A stretch of 64,000 nucleotides of DNA from Tahibacter amnicola. GTDB lineage: Bacteria > Pseudomonadota > Gammaproteobacteria > Xanthomonadales > Rhodanobacteraceae. The notes beneath the pieces are model-generated. The model was not told where the DNA came from. It was given only the letters and a program-made list of their open reading frames with translations, and ran no database searches. The translations under genes and the position numbers were made by a program. Location of the stretch: positions 4,117,001 through 4,181,000 of the forward strand of contig NZ_CP104694.1 in NCBI RefSeq assembly GCF_025398735.1, written 5' to 3'. This document shows positions 1 to 10,014 of the stretch, piece after piece (position 1 is the first letter of the stretch; every line of letters starts with the position of its first letter).

Positions 1-1316
1 ATGACGCCGTCGGTCAGCGAACGGGGCTTCATGCGGATCGTTCCCCCGGCCGGCGTGCCGCCCACGATGAACGCGCCCCATACCACGTCGTGGTCGGAAT
101 AGCCGGTCTCCGGATGATGGAACACATAGGGCTTGGACGACGCGCACTGCTGCAGCAGCCACTGGTGATCGCCCAGCGCAGCGTCGATGCGGGCCTGCCA
201 GGTTGCGGCGTCCGAATAGCGTCCCAGCACGACACCGCGGCCACCGTAGTCGCGCGCCGGCTTCAGGACGAAGCGTTCACGCTGGCTCAGCGCGAGTTCG
301 CGCAGATCGTGCTCGGCGTCTTCGAATCGGACCGGCCCCGGCAACATCAGGCTTGTCCACGGAATCAGCGCATCAATCACGCCGATTTCGTCGCGCGTGA
401 ACCAGGCATCGTCGCGCATGGCCGTCATCAGCGCGAAGGTGCGCTTGTCGCCGGAGAAGAAACTCGTGGGACCGTCGAAGGCGACCAGATGCCCCGCCGT
501 GCAGGCAGCAAATGTCTGGCGCGACACGCCTTGCCCGTCATTCCGGACGAGCACGTGCACCGGCTGGCCATTGCAGGTCACGCCCGAGGGCCCGTAGGTC
601 AGTTCAGATTCGTCGACGATCGTCGACGTGACACATTCCATGCCCAACCGCTGCGCCGCCTCGGCAAACCATCTCGCCACGTGCACGCTGGCGAACTCCC
701 GGAACCGGGGATCGACGAGCATCGCCAGGCCAGCGCGACCACCAGCGGCAACATCGGGCTGTCGCCGGCAGATCTTCGCGACGTGGTCGAAGAGATAGCC
801 AACGGTGTCCTTGCAACGCAGGGAAAGACCCTGGCGCTCCAGGTACTGCGCCGTGACCGGCGTGTCGAGATAGATCGGCAGCCAGGCCTGCGCGTAGAAG
901 CCGCTGGCACCAGCGCCCATATTGGCTTCGAGAATCCTGAACCCGTCGTCCCCGTACATCAGGTCCAGCCGGTAGACCTCGTCGTCATAGCACGACGGCA
1001 CGTCGAGCACCTTGACCGCCGTTTCGGCATCGGTCATACCCCAGAACCGCGCCGCCAGCGATGGCGCCGCCCGGACCAGGCGCAACGGCATGCCGACGAT
1101 CAGGCGACCCGCCTGGCGCGTGACCTCTTCCAGGCGCTCCAGGAACGGCGTGCCGACCAGGAGCGGAACCGGCTGGTCCACGGACCAGTCGTGCAAATGG
1201 GGCATGCCGCGACCGGGCACCAGGGGGCCAGAGGCGAACGGCTGCTCCGCCAGATAGCGCGCGAACCGTTCGGATTCGGGCGACAGTTCGCGATGGCTGT
1301 CGAAGGCACTACTCAT
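1..1316 (-). CDS. ATP-grasp family ligase-like protein, partial (C-terminus beyond left edge)
   Basis: About 438 codons are open from an ATG at 1316 to the window edge, so the C-terminus is missing. The start overlaps the stop of the exporter-peptidase gene by 4 bases (ATGA), pointing to translational coupling in the biosynthetic operon. Two motifs fit an ATP-grasp fold: RILEANMGAGASG in the first half, and RFVLKPARDYGGRGVVLG towards the visible end, a glycine-rich ATP loop preceded by the usual Lys. The order of the blocks resembles circularly permuted ATP-grasp proteins and glutathionylspermidine-synthase-like ligases. Such enzymes join a carboxylate to an amine through an acyl-phosphate. 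Inference: it could attach an amino acid or amine to the cluster product or make an unusual precursor. The substrate cannot be read from the sequence. No signal peptide is seen, so it is probably cytoplasmic. Confidence 0.6.
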   Translation of the reverse strand, partial: MSSAFDSHRELSPESERFARYLAEQPFASGPLVPGRGMPHLHDWSVDQPVPLLVGTPFLERLEEVTRQAGRLIVGMPLRLVRAAPSLAARFWGMTDAETAVKVLDVPSCYDDEVYRLDLMYGDDGFRILEANMGAGASGFYAQAWLPIYLDTPVTAQYLERQGLSLRCKDTVGYLFDHVAKICRRQPDVAAGGRAGLAMLVDPRFREFASVHVARWFAEAAQRLGMECVTSTIVDESELTYGPSGVTCNGQPVHVLVRNDGQGVSRQTFAACTAGHLVAFDGPTSFFSGDKRTFALMTAMRDDAWFTRDEIGVIDALIPWTSLMLPGPVRFEDAEHDLRELALSQRERFVLKPARDYGGRGVVLGRYSDAATWQARIDAALGDHQWLLQQCASSKPYVFHHPETGYSDHDVVWGAFIVGGTPAGGTIRMKPRSLTDGV

Positions 1317-4300
1317 GGCGCGGTTCCTGGCAAAGGGAGAAAGCCTGTCGCGACGGTGTCGACGACAAGCACACGGTCCGGCAGATGCGACGAAGTGAAT
1401 CCGGACGGGCGCGTCGCCGCGGTGTCCACATAGGACTCAACCGCGACGTACACGTCTTCCGGCAAGGCAGCGGCACCGACGAATTCCAGCGTCAGCGTGC
1501 GGCGCACATCCAGGCCATCGCGCAGGACGAAAAGCTGGTAACCGCCCGTCTTGATGAGACCCGTCGCGTCGATCCGCTGGCCATCGTCCAGCACGATTGC
1601 GCGCAGCTGCGCCGGTGAGGGAACGGCAATCGTCAGGGAATTGGCCCCCCTGTGGGATGCGAGCGTGAGACGCAGCGTGCGCGAACGCACTTCGAACTGT
1701 CCCAGCCGCTCGATCGCGCCACAGCACTCCACACGACGGAATACCTGAGACGACTCACCGCTCCAGGGAAACAGCGCGGCGTCGCGGCGTTCAAACCCAT
1801 CGGGAATCGTCGCACTGTCACCGCGCACGGATTCATAGGCCTGGTTCGAATCACGCCGCACGATGCGATCGGTGTTGTATGTCGGCGTGTCGCGGCTATC
1901 CAGCTGACTGACGGCGAAGAACTGCACGGCGACAGCGGCAGCCAGCGCTCCCAACATCGCGAAGCCTCGGGTCGCCGGCATCGCGACGCGACCGGAACCG
2001 CTCCAGGGCAACCACACCACGAGCCAGAGCGCAGCGCCCAGGCCCGGAGCAGGAAGCCGGGAAACACCAGCCACCTGCACGATGGCATCCTGAAGCAAGG
2101 GCCAGCTGGCGACGAACGCCAACGCCGGCGCCACCAGCGGATACTGCGGCAGGTAGCGCCAGGCGAGCACGAAGAATACCGTTCCAGTCACGACCGGCAG
2201 AGCCAGTCCGGGCGCGAACCACGACAGCAGGAGTGCCACGAGCGACAGGACACAGGCGTTCGCCGGCGTGGCGTATTCCGACTGCCCGGCAAATCGCAGG
2301 GCAGCGGCCAGCGCCACGGCCGAAACAATCGGCCAGCCCATCCGAATGACAGGCGCACTGATACCGAGGGCTTGCGCTGCAGCGTCGAACGCCGCTCCCG
2401 CCACCAGCGCGACAGATACGACACCGAGCGTCCACAGTGTCCGCAGTCCCAGCGCGGCCAGCTGGTGCGGCTGCCAGCGACGAGCGGTGAATGCTATGAC
2501 TGCGATAGCGACCAGCAGCAGCCCCCACATCACGGCTACCGGCATCCACAGGTGGATACCGGCAACGCGGGCGCCAATGACGGCGGGCAACCCCGCCGGG
2601 AGAGGCGCCGAATTCCAGTACGTGTGCGCGGACGCACGCAGCACTGCGGCCAGCCGTGTGAACTGCGCTTCGTCCAGGCGCTCCAGGCGATCGCCGGACA
2701 GGTGATAGCCACCGTCGCCCACGACGTGGCCCAGGGAAACACCCGCGATTCCCGCGCGGGAATAGACGGACAGGTCGGTCGTGTTCGGCATCAGCCGGTA
2801 CAACGCGCCAATCGCCCCGCTGTAGGACAGGCCAGCCGCCGATTTCAATGCCACGGCAAACGTCGTCGCCGGGATGGCTCCCAGGTCGTAAGCCACCAGG
2901 GGGCCCGCCGCGCCGAGCGAGTCGAGGTTGACGACATAGCCCGCCCGATTCGCCAGCGGGTGCTGGTTGACGAAGGCCTTGGCGCCCCGCGCTCCCTGCT
3001 CTTCGGCATCGGTGAACAGAAGAATCAGGTTCTGCGTCACGTTCTCGCGCACAAAGCTGGACTGGGCAAATGCCATGACGGCCGCCACGCCCAGCCCGTT
3101 GTCGGCGGCGCCGGGGCCAGCCGGCGCGGAATCGTAGTGCGCACTGATAACCAGGGCCGGACGCGACGAGTCAGGCAGCCGGCTGGCGATGATGTTGCGC
3201 AGCGAGACACACTGGCGCGTGTCGCAATCGGTGGCGCGCTGATTCTCGACGGAGAAACCCGCCAGGCGCAGATCGTTCTCAAGCCGGTCTGCCATCGCGT
3301 CGTTGCGGAGGCTGCCGGTCGGGTGCGGTTGCTGCTCACCGAGCCACGTCGCCAGGTAGCGCTGGGCCGCGCGCCCGACCGCGACATCGTCCGTGCTTTC
3401 CACACCACGCGTGCCCAGGTTCGGGATCGCAGCCGCCAGTAGGACCAGGCCCATCGCCAGCACCGTTGCGACACGCCGGGAACCCGGCCGGCCCCGTAGC
3501 AGCGTCGGCAACGACGGTTCCTCCGTGGTGGAGGGAGAAGCGGCGCCCTCGGCGGGATCGATCGCAAGCGCTGCCGGAATCTGCCAGCGATCCCCTTCGG
3601 CAACCGGCGACGCCACGTCTTCCCGCGAGCGGCGGAACTGGCCGTCGGACAGTACGTACAGGTGATCGGCCGTCGCGAAGAAGGCCTCGTCGTGACTGAC
3701 GACGATGACTGCCTTGTTCTCCCGCTTGAGGGCGGGAATCACCTGCGTGTACAGAAACCGTCGGAAGTGCGGGTCCTGGTCGGCCGCCGGTTCGTCGAAG
3801 AGATAGATGTCCTTGTCTTCGGCCAGCGTCGATATCAGCGCAAGCCGCCGGCGCTGGCCGGTGGAAAGACGCGTCTGGCTCCAGCGATTGCCCTGCAGTG
3901 CTGTCTTGCCGTCTAGTCCGAAATCGGCAAGCAGTGTCTCGATCGCCGCACGCCGTCCCGGAGTCAGGTGCTCCACGGACAACGGAAGCGTAGGGAACGG
4001 GAAATAGTCGAAAAACAACGCGGCAAACCGCTCCCTCAGGTGGAGTGCCGACGCGACGGGGTTGCCATCAGCCAGCAGCTGTCCCGACTCCGGTGCGTAG
4101 AGACCACAGATCAGCTTGCACAGCGTGGACTTGCCACTGCCGTTGCCTCCGGTAATGAACGTGACTTCGCCGCGACGCACGACCAGGTCGATCGGGCCGA
4201 CCGAAAATAGCGGGCGTGCGCGTTCATCGCGGTAGCTGAAGCCCACGCCGCGCAGCTCGATGGACTCGGCGACCGGTACCGGCGTCTGCGGTGTGGTGTC

Positions 4301-5221
4301 ATCGTCCAACACGAGTTCGTCGAGGCGTCGCAAGGCCACGCGCGCATAAGTGAAGCGCTGCATCACATTGATCAGACTTCCAACCGGCCCGCGCAGGTAA
4401 AAGGTGACAAGCAACGTCTGCGCAAGCACCGCCTTGTCCAGGCCCAGCAGCGCCGACGGCAGGCTGACCATCATCACCAGCAGCAGCAACAGGAAGATCT
4501 CGGTCCACTGCCCCGAAATTTCCCAGTGCAGATCAGACCGCACCACAGCACGCCGGATAGTTTCCAGCAGGCTCTCCATGTCGCGATGCAGGAAACGCGA
4601 GCGGCGACGCTCGCTGAGCATGAACTCCTTCTTGCCGTAGGCCAGCGCTTCGTAGGCCTCGATCAGGCTGTCCTGGGTGTGGCGCTCGTCATTGAGAATC
4701 CGCGCCGCACGGCGCTGGAACACCACCGAGACGGCTACGCCGATGCCAGCGACGCCGAGCACAAACAACACCAGTTTCCATGACAGATAGGCAACGTAGC
4801 CGATCCCGCACAGCAGCAGCAGGGTGCTGAACAGAGCGATCGGAATGCTCGCGAGCGCGTGCGCCACCTGGTACGCATCGACGGTCAACGCGGAATAGAC
4901 ACGCGGCGGACCGATTTCCTCGATGCGCCGCACCGAGGCCCCCATGAACCGCGTGATCAGGTCACGCCGAATCCGCAGCGTGGCGTCCTGGGCGAGTGTG
5001 CTGAGCAGGTAGCGCGCCGACGTATTGAGGACAAGCAATCCGAGCAGCAAGAGTGCAGCGGACCAAAATCCCATGCGCGGCGCGGATGCCGAAATCGAAC
5101 GGCCGATCTCGGCGATGACGAAGATGCCAACTGCGGCCGCGACGGCGCTCAACGCCGCTGCGAACAGCATTGATGGCAGCATGTCGCGCAGCGCGAACCA
5201 TTGTGCGCTGCTGCCGGGCAT
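1313..5221 (-). CDS. Cyclic-peptide-type ABC exporter fused to a membrane M28 metallopeptidase
   Basis: A single 1302-residue frame. Residues ~1-320 are an ABC membrane domain with several hydrophobic helices. The nucleotide-binding domain follows, with Walker A GGNGSGKST (K364), signature LSTGQ near 453 and Walker B YLFDEP near 475. This layout matches the cyclic peptide exporter family of PvdE and SyrD. After a helix near 575-595 comes an M28 zinc aminopeptidase domain with HYD (H695, D697), the bridging Asp in AADNG (~706), the EE pair (E740/E741), an Asp in NLDSLG (~767) and GYH (H840), so all ligands appear present. Residues ~880-1100 hold more membrane helices, and the tail is a beta-rich domain like those of membrane-bound M28 proteases. 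The peptidase should face the periplasm. Inference: it exports the cluster peptide and trims it on arrival. It lies 88 bases after the MbtH gene and is coupled to the ATP-grasp gene by an ATGA overlap. Confidence 0.88.
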   Translation of the reverse strand: MPGSSAQWFALRDMLPSMLFAAALSAVAAAVGIFVIAEIGRSISASAPRMGFWSAALLLLGLLVLNTSARYLLSTLAQDATLRIRRDLITRFMGASVRRIEEIGPPRVYSALTVDAYQVAHALASIPIALFSTLLLLCGIGYVAYLSWKLVLFVLGVAGIGVAVSVVFQRRAARILNDERHTQDSLIEAYEALAYGKKEFMLSERRRSRFLHRDMESLLETIRRAVVRSDLHWEISGQWTEIFLLLLLVMMVSLPSALLGLDKAVLAQTLLVTFYLRGPVGSLINVMQRFTYARVALRRLDELVLDDDTTPQTPVPVAESIELRGVGFSYRDERARPLFSVGPIDLVVRRGEVTFITGGNGSGKSTLCKLICGLYAPESGQLLADGNPVASALHLRERFAALFFDYFPFPTLPLSVEHLTPGRRAAIETLLADFGLDGKTALQGNRWSQTRLSTGQRRRLALISTLAEDKDIYLFDEPAADQDPHFRRFLYTQVIPALKRENKAVIVVSHDEAFFATADHLYVLSDGQFRRSREDVASPVAEGDRWQIPAALAIDPAEGAASPSTTEEPSLPTLLRGRPGSRRVATVLAMGLVLLAAAIPNLGTRGVESTDDVAVGRAAQRYLATWLGEQQPHPTGSLRNDAMADRLENDLRLAGFSVENQRATDCDTRQCVSLRNIIASRLPDSSRPALVISAHYDSAPAGPGAADNGLGVAAVMAFAQSSFVRENVTQNLILLFTDAEEQGARGAKAFVNQHPLANRAGYVVNLDSLGAAGPLVAYDLGAIPATTFAVALKSAAGLSYSGAIGALYRLMPNTTDLSVYSRAGIAGVSLGHVVGDGGYHLSGDRLERLDEAQFTRLAAVLRASAHTYWNSAPLPAGLPAVIGARVAGIHLWMPVAVMWGLLLVAIAVIAFTARRWQPHQLAALGLRTLWTLGVVSVALVAGAAFDAAAQALGISAPVIRMGWPIVSAVALAAALRFAGQSEYATPANACVLSLVALLLSWFAPGLALPVVTGTVFFVLAWRYLPQYPLVAPALAFVASWPLLQDAIVQVAGVSRLPAPGLGAALWLVVWLPWSGSGRVAMPATRGFAMLGALAAAVAVQFFAVSQLDSRDTPTYNTDRIVRRDSNQAYESVRGDSATIPDGFERRDAALFPWSGESSQVFRRVECCGAIERLGQFEVRSRTLRLTLASHRGANSLTIAVPSPAQLRAIVLDDGQRIDATGLIKTGGYQLFVLRDGLDVRRTLTLEFVGAAALPEDVYVAVESYVDTAATRPSGFTSSHLPDRVLVVDTVATGFLPLPGTAP

Positions 5222-5309
5222 AGCTGGCGACGGCCGCCCGATGACCTCTTCGACGGTCGCACGCGACTCCCTCGCGTCAACCGCGCCCTCCCCCCGAATG
5301 ACATGCGAC

Positions 5310-5513
5310 TTACGCTTCGCCGAGCGCTTTTCGCAGGCTCAGCGGACGCATGTCTGTCCACACCTTCTCGATGTAGTCCAGGCACGCTTCGCGCGGCTGC
5401 GCCTCACCCACGGCGCTCCACCCTGACGGCAGCTCCCGGTCGGCCGGCCAGATGGAATACTGCTCTTCGTGATTGATGACGGCGAAATACAGCAAATCCG
5501 TGTTGGTATCCAT
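5310..5513 (-). CDS. MbtH family NRPS accessory protein
   Basis: A 67-residue protein with the MbtH-family core: NHEEQYSIWP near the start, LPSGW in the middle, and a C-terminal block around residues 40-60 with the family's conserved Trp (KVWTDMRP). MbtH proteins bind adenylation domains and are needed for folding or activity of many of them. Normal length is 60-75 residues, so it is complete. It sits in the same direction as the NRPS genes, between an export permease and the exporter-peptidase fusion, and is the only MbtH copy in the window. It most likely serves A1, A2 and/or A3. The start is the ATG at 5513, preceded by a purine-rich stretch. Confidence 0.93.
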   Translation of the reverse strand: MDTNTDLLYFAVINHEEQYSIWPADRELPSGWSAVGEAQPREACLDYIEKVWTDMRPLSLRKALGEA

Positions 5514-5549
5514 CGTTTCTACTCCTGATCGAAACAGTATCTCGTGTGC

Positions 5550-8030
5550 TCAGCTGTCTTTGAGGTAGCGAACCGGGCTGGCCGCCGCTACCCGGGCGGT
5601 AAACGCCAGCAACAATAGAAAGGCGCAGCACAGGCTCAGCAGGGCGCCTCCGGCAAACCAGGACCACGACACCGGCACGCGCAGGTCGAAATTCTGCAGC
5701 CAGCGCAGGATCATCCAGTACGACAAGGGCAGGCTCAGCACCACGGCGACCAGGATGTGCCGCATCTGCTGCATCGACACCAGCTGCGCAATCTGCAACG
5801 GCGATGCGCCGACCACGCGGCGCACGGCCAGCTCCTTGGCGCGGCGGCGCATGACGAACGCCGCCAGGCCCAGCACACCCAGAACGGAAATCAGCAGCGC
5901 TGCCCCCGTGAACATCAGCACCATGCGGAACTGCTGCTGCTCGCCGCGCAACTGGCCGGTCAGGCGAGTCGTCATCGGCGTGGCATCGCTGACGAAGCCG
6001 GGCACCAGACGGATCCAGAGCTGGCGCACGTTCTCCTGCAACTGCGGGTTGCCCGGATCCGTCGACGACACCAGGAAGAAACGCGGCTCGTGCCGGTTGA
6101 CGTTCCAGTCGACGCGCGCCCGGTAGACCATCGGCTGGACAGCCTCCTTCGGGCTGCCGTAGCGGATATTCTCCACTACGCCGACGATGCGCATGGCCAG
6201 GGCAGCCTGGTTCTTGTCGGCGGCACGGACAACCTGGTCCAGGGCCAAGTCGGGCGATGCAAAACCCAGTTCTGCCGCGGCGGCCTGGTTCACCACCACG
6301 TTCACCTCACGCTCCTCGTCAGCCTTGTCGGGAACGCGATAGCTGTCGGAGCCGAAGTTCGGATCGAACAGGCGTCCGGCAACCGACCTGACGCCCAATG
6401 CACTGAAGAATCCGAAGTCGATGTCGTTGATCACCACACCGCGCGCATCCGTAGGCGCCGCGCCCTGGCGCAGCAACTGCTGTGGCGAGGGCGTCTGCGT
6501 GGTGGGTAGCGCGTTGGCGATCGACACCCGCGTCACCGTGGGCAACGCCGCCAGCTGCGCGCTGATTTCGCCGAAGGCGTCGTGACTACCTTCGCCATTG
6601 ACGACGAGCTTGTCGTCCATGACAAAGCCGCGCGGCAGGTGGCGCACATAGGCAATCTGCGAATAGATCGCGAGCGAGCCCACGATCAGCGCCGTGGACA
6701 CCAGGATCTGCAGCATCACCATGATCTGGCGAAGGCGCCCGCCGGAGAGCAGGCGTCCATCGGACGTCGCACTCTCGCGCAGCAGCGCCACGGGCTCGGC
6801 GCGGGACAGCAGCAACGCCGGAACGCTGCCGGCCACCGCCGTTGCAAGCACAGCGGCAAGCACCACCTGGCCGATGACCATCGGCGCCAGAATCGTATCG
6901 ACGGCAATGGGGCGCGCCACAAATGACGCAAATGGCGAGATCAGCAAGGCCGCGACGCCAAAGCTGAGAACGAGCGCGACGGTCGCAAATGCCAGGGCTT
7001 CACCGATCAGCTGTCCGTTCACGTCGGTGCGCGTGGCGCCCAGAATCCGGCGCATTCCGACTTCCTTGGCGCGGCGGGTAGCCTCGGCCACGCTGAGGTT
7101 GGCGAAATTCACGCCCGATATCAGTAGCAATACGAAGGCGATTGCGAGGAATACGAGCAGCTGTACGCGATCGCCCTTCTTCGCGTGGTCCAGATAGGTG
7201 CGGTACTTGTTCGAGTCCAGGTACGCGTCGGTCACGTGCTGCAGAAAAAGCGGCAGTCGCGCGGCATAGTCCTCGCCCTGGTGGCGCACCAGGGTATCGC
7301 GCAGCGCGGCATCGGCTGCGGCGAACCGGTCGGCCCGGTCAAACAGCAGATACGTCGGATAGCACTGGCAATTGTCCCAGCCAGTGATGCGTTCGCGGTC
7401 GACGTTGCCGTTCTCCTTGGCCATCTGGAAGAACGATTCCAACGGCAGGAGCACATCCGGCGACAGGTGCGAGTCCGCGCGCCAGTTCGGCATAACGGCC
7501 GTGACCGTCACTTCCTGCTTGCCCCCCAGCAGCAAGCGGCTGCCCACGACATCGGTACGGCCGAAATACTTGAACGCGGCACGCCGCGACAGCACCGCCG
7601 AATAGGGGTTCTCCAGCGGATTGCTGGCACCCGCGTCGATCGTGACGTCAAACACCTGCAGAAACGCAGGGTCGACAAACAGGGCGACTTCATTGAAGCG
7701 CGCCTGTCCCTGCTGAAGCATGATGCGCAACGGCTGCATCCGCGCCGTCGCGACGACGCCGGGGATGTCCGTGCGCGCGGCGTCGGCGAAGGGGTACGGC
7801 GGGCTGACCGAGCGCTGGCCCGTTTTCACATCGCGAATCTGGATGACGCGCGCAATCCGGTCGCCCTGGCTCAGCCAGGCGTCGTAGTGCGATTCGTAGT
7901 TGACGAAGGCAAGGATCAGGATGCAACCGACAAAGCCGATCACGAACCCCACCAGTTTCAGCAGCGCGGTCCAGGGCTGCTGCAACGAAGCGCGCAGCGC
8001 CATCATGACCGGGGCCATCAATGCGGACAT
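5550..8030 (-). CDS. ABC transporter permease, FtsX/MacB type
   Basis: The frame extends up to 8105, but the start at 8030 is preferred. It lies 11 bases after the ATPase stop, and a GAGGAG ribosome-binding sequence overlaps that stop. This gives 826 residues. There is an N-terminal membrane helix, a large periplasmic domain of the MacB core type, three helices, a second periplasmic region and a final helix bundle, i.e. the two-FtsX-domain layout typical of about 800-residue permeases. Family knowledge: such permeases do not move substrate through the membrane but drive a periplasmic adaptor and outer-membrane channel by mechanotransmission. With the adjacent ATPase and HlyD-type adaptor it forms a MacAB-like pump, likely used to expel the mature cluster product from the periplasm. 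No outer-membrane TolC partner is encoded in the cluster. Confidence 0.88.
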   Translation of the reverse strand: MSALMAPVMMALRASLQQPWTALLKLVGFVIGFVGCILILAFVNYESHYDAWLSQGDRIARVIQIRDVKTGQRSVSPPYPFADAARTDIPGVVATARMQPLRIMLQQGQARFNEVALFVDPAFLQVFDVTIDAGASNPLENPYSAVLSRRAAFKYFGRTDVVGSRLLLGGKQEVTVTAVMPNWRADSHLSPDVLLPLESFFQMAKENGNVDRERITGWDNCQCYPTYLLFDRADRFAAADAALRDTLVRHQGEDYAARLPLFLQHVTDAYLDSNKYRTYLDHAKKGDRVQLLVFLAIAFVLLLISGVNFANLSVAEATRRAKEVGMRRILGATRTDVNGQLIGEALAFATVALVLSFGVAALLISPFASFVARPIAVDTILAPMVIGQVVLAAVLATAVAGSVPALLLSRAEPVALLRESATSDGRLLSGGRLRQIMVMLQILVSTALIVGSLAIYSQIAYVRHLPRGFVMDDKLVVNGEGSHDAFGEISAQLAALPTVTRVSIANALPTTQTPSPQQLLRQGAAPTDARGVVINDIDFGFFSALGVRSVAGRLFDPNFGSDSYRVPDKADEEREVNVVVNQAAAAELGFASPDLALDQVVRAADKNQAALAMRIVGVVENIRYGSPKEAVQPMVYRARVDWNVNRHEPRFFLVSSTDPGNPQLQENVRQLWIRLVPGFVSDATPMTTRLTGQLRGEQQQFRMVLMFTGAALLISVLGVLGLAAFVMRRRAKELAVRRVVGASPLQIAQLVSMQQMRHILVAVVLSLPLSYWMILRWLQNFDLRVPVSWSWFAGGALLSLCCAFLLLLAFTARVAAASPVRYLKDS

Positions 8031-8040
8031 GTCCGGCTCC

Positions 8041-8721
8041 TCAGCTCGACGCGTGCAGCTGCCCGTCGCGCAGACGGACGATCCGCCCTGCCCGGCTGGC
8101 ATCATCGTCAGAATGCGTGACCATCACGATGGTGGAACCCTGCGCGTTCAGCGTGGACAGGATCTCCAGCACTTCTTCGCGATTGCGCGAGTCCAGGTTG
8201 CCGGTTGGTTCGTCTGCCAGCAGGAGTTTCGGACGATTGACGATTGCGCGCGCAATGGCGGCGCGCTGTTGCTGGCCACCGGAGAGCTGTGAGGGCATGT
8301 GATCGCCGCGCGCGCTCAGGCCGAGCTTTTCGAGCGCCTCATCGGCCATGCGCGAGGCCTCCTTGCCACGGATGCCGTGGTAGTACACGCCCAGCTCGAC
8401 GTTGGCGCGAACCGTCAGTTCGTCGATCAGGTTGAAACTCTGGAAAATAAAACCAATGTACTTTTTACGCAAACCAGTGCGATGGTCTTCGCTGCCACCG
8501 ACGGTTTCATTGCCCTCCAGCTGGTAGCTGCCACCGTCGGCGCGGTCGAGCAGGCCCAGGACATTGAGCAGGGTCGACTTGCCGCAACCGGAAGGCCCCA
8601 TCACCGCGACGAACTCGCCTCGTTGGATCTCGAAAGAAACGCCTTCGAGCGCCGTTGTTTCGAGCCGGTCGGTACGGTAGCGCTTGTGCAGCGACGTGAC
8701 GCGAATGATGGGATCGGACAT
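8041..8721 (-). CDS. ABC transporter ATP-binding protein (MacB/LolD-like)
   Basis: 226 residues carrying a full nucleotide-binding domain: Walker [10 protein letters not shown] near residue 42, signature LSGGQQQR near 145, Walker [14 protein letters not shown] near 165 and the His switch VTHSD near 200. [11 protein letters not shown] is typical of the LolD/MacB/FtsE class that pairs with FtsX-type permeases, which is what the next gene encodes. The gene ends 11 bases before the permease start and begins 24 bases after the adaptor gene. Cytoplasmic motor of the tripartite pump. Confidence 0.92.
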   Translation of the reverse strand: MSDPIIRVTSLHKRYRTDRLETTALEGVSFEIQRGEFVAVMGPSGCGKSTLLNVLGLLDRADGGSYQLEGNETVGGSEDHRTGLRKKYIGFIFQSFNLIDELTVRANVELGVYYHGIRGKEASRMADEALEKLGLSARGDHMPSQLSGGQQQRAAIARAIVNRPKLLLADEPTGNLDSRNREEVLEILSTLNAQGSTIVMVTHSDDDASRAGRIVRLRDGQLHASS

Positions 8722-8745
8722 GGAGAGTTCGCCGTGAGAGGAGTT

Positions 8746-9993
8746 TCAGTTCAGCACGCGGATTTCCGCGGCCTCGCCAAAGGTTTCGTAGGAGGAAGTG
8801 ATGACGTACTCGCCAGCCTTGAGACCGGAAAGTACCTCGATGGCCGATTCACTCTGCCGGCCGAGCTTGAGGTCGCGGCGTTGTGCCGTGCCGCGGCTCT
8901 CGTCGTAGACGTAGACGTAGCGACCGCCGGTCTGCGCCACGTAGGGCCCCGACGCAACCTGCAACGCAGAAGCCCCATTGGACAACTGCAGTTGCAGCGA
9001 CAAACTCTGGCCCATGCGCAGGTCAGCCGGCTTCTCGCCGACGAAATCCAGGTCAATGCGAAACTGGCCGTTGGTCACCTGGGGGTAAATACGCTTGACG
9101 GCCAGCGGGAACGACTTTCCGCCGTAGAGAACAGTCGCGTGCTGCGCCACCTGCAGCCGCGGGATATAGAACTCATCGACGTTGGCCTGGACCTTCAGCT
9201 GCGATTCGTCGTCGATCTGACCGATCACGTCGCCTTCGCGCAGGGTCGATCCGACTTCGGCCTTGAGCGAAGTCAGGCGGCCGTCGATGGGCGAGCGCAC
9301 GGCCAGGCGATCAAGCACTTGTTGGGCGATATCGATGTTCTTGTGCAGCATGGACACAGTCGACTGCAGCTCCCGCTCCTGGCGTGAACGCAAGGCCAGG
9401 TTCTCGGCCAGCGAATGCTCGACGAGCTTCTTGAGCTGCTCCTGTTGCTCGACATTGCGTTGCGCGTCTTCCAGCGTTTCCACCGATACCGCGCCGGTCT
9501 TGCGCAGTTCGGTCAAGCGTTTGAGCTGCCGCCGGTGTTTGTCGAGCTGAGTCTGCGCGGCGAGCAGTTCGCGTCCCAGTTCCAGGCGTCGCTGCTCGGA
9601 GGAGATCTGGTTTCCGAGCAGGAGGTTGGTCTGCTCGGCCAGGTCGGCCTGGCCGCGCACCACGGCCAGTTGCAGCGAGGTATTGCTGATTTCCAGCAGC
9701 AGGTCGCCCTTCTTGACCGCCGTGCCTTCCTTGATGTGGATCTTCTCCACGCGGCCGCCTTCGCTGGCACCCAGCACGACCGAGGTCTCCGGCATGATGG
9801 CGCCGCGCAGATTGACGGCGTCCTCGAAATTGGCCTGGCGCACCTGGGCGACACTGATGGAATCTTTCTGGACGCCCGGCAAACTGCGGCTGCGGATTTC
9901 GCGTACCAGCAGCAACGCCGCGAACACGCCACCGACAACCATGGCAATGCGACGCCAACGACGCGCCGGGCTCACTTCAATCGGTCTATCCAT
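8746..9993 (-). CDS. HlyD/MacA-type periplasmic efflux adaptor
   Basis: 415 residues with one N-terminal membrane anchor (hydrophobic ~17-30 after an Arg-rich start), a lipoyl/barrel-sandwich hybrid half (VEKIHIKEGTAVKKGDLLLEI, ~85-105, within a longer match), a long coiled-coil hairpin (~110-225), the second lipoyl half (RSPIDGRL near 235) and beta-barrel and membrane-proximal domains to the end. This is the adaptor layout of MacA and related RND/ABC pump subunits. It bridges the inner-membrane permease and an outer-membrane channel. The start at 9993 is 21 bases past the thioesterase stop, so it is probably co-transcribed with the biosynthetic genes. Confidence 0.88.
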   Translation of the reverse strand: MDRPIEVSPARRWRRIAMVVGGVFAALLLVREIRSRSLPGVQKDSISVAQVRQANFEDAVNLRGAIMPETSVVLGASEGGRVEKIHIKEGTAVKKGDLLLEISNTSLQLAVVRGQADLAEQTNLLLGNQISSEQRRLELGRELLAAQTQLDKHRRQLKRLTELRKTGAVSVETLEDAQRNVEQQEQLKKLVEHSLAENLALRSRQERELQSTVSMLHKNIDIAQQVLDRLAVRSPIDGRLTSLKAEVGSTLREGDVIGQIDDESQLKVQANVDEFYIPRLQVAQHATVLYGGKSFPLAVKRIYPQVTNGQFRIDLDFVGEKPADLRMGQSLSLQLQLSNGASALQVASGPYVAQTGGRYVYVYDESRGTAQRRDLKLGRQSESAIEVLSGLKAGEYVITSSYETFGEAAEIRVLN

Positions 9994-10014
9994 GGCAGAT
10001 GGCCGGAACAGTGG

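Noticed and set aside
90-1433. 447-codon plus-strand frame
   Set aside because: Lies opposite the ATP-grasp gene, whose minus-strand translation has clear motifs; the plus-strand product has shadow composition (Arg, His, Gln rich).
1652-3442. 596-codon plus-strand frame
   Set aside because: Antisense shadow of the M28 and membrane part of the exporter-peptidase gene.
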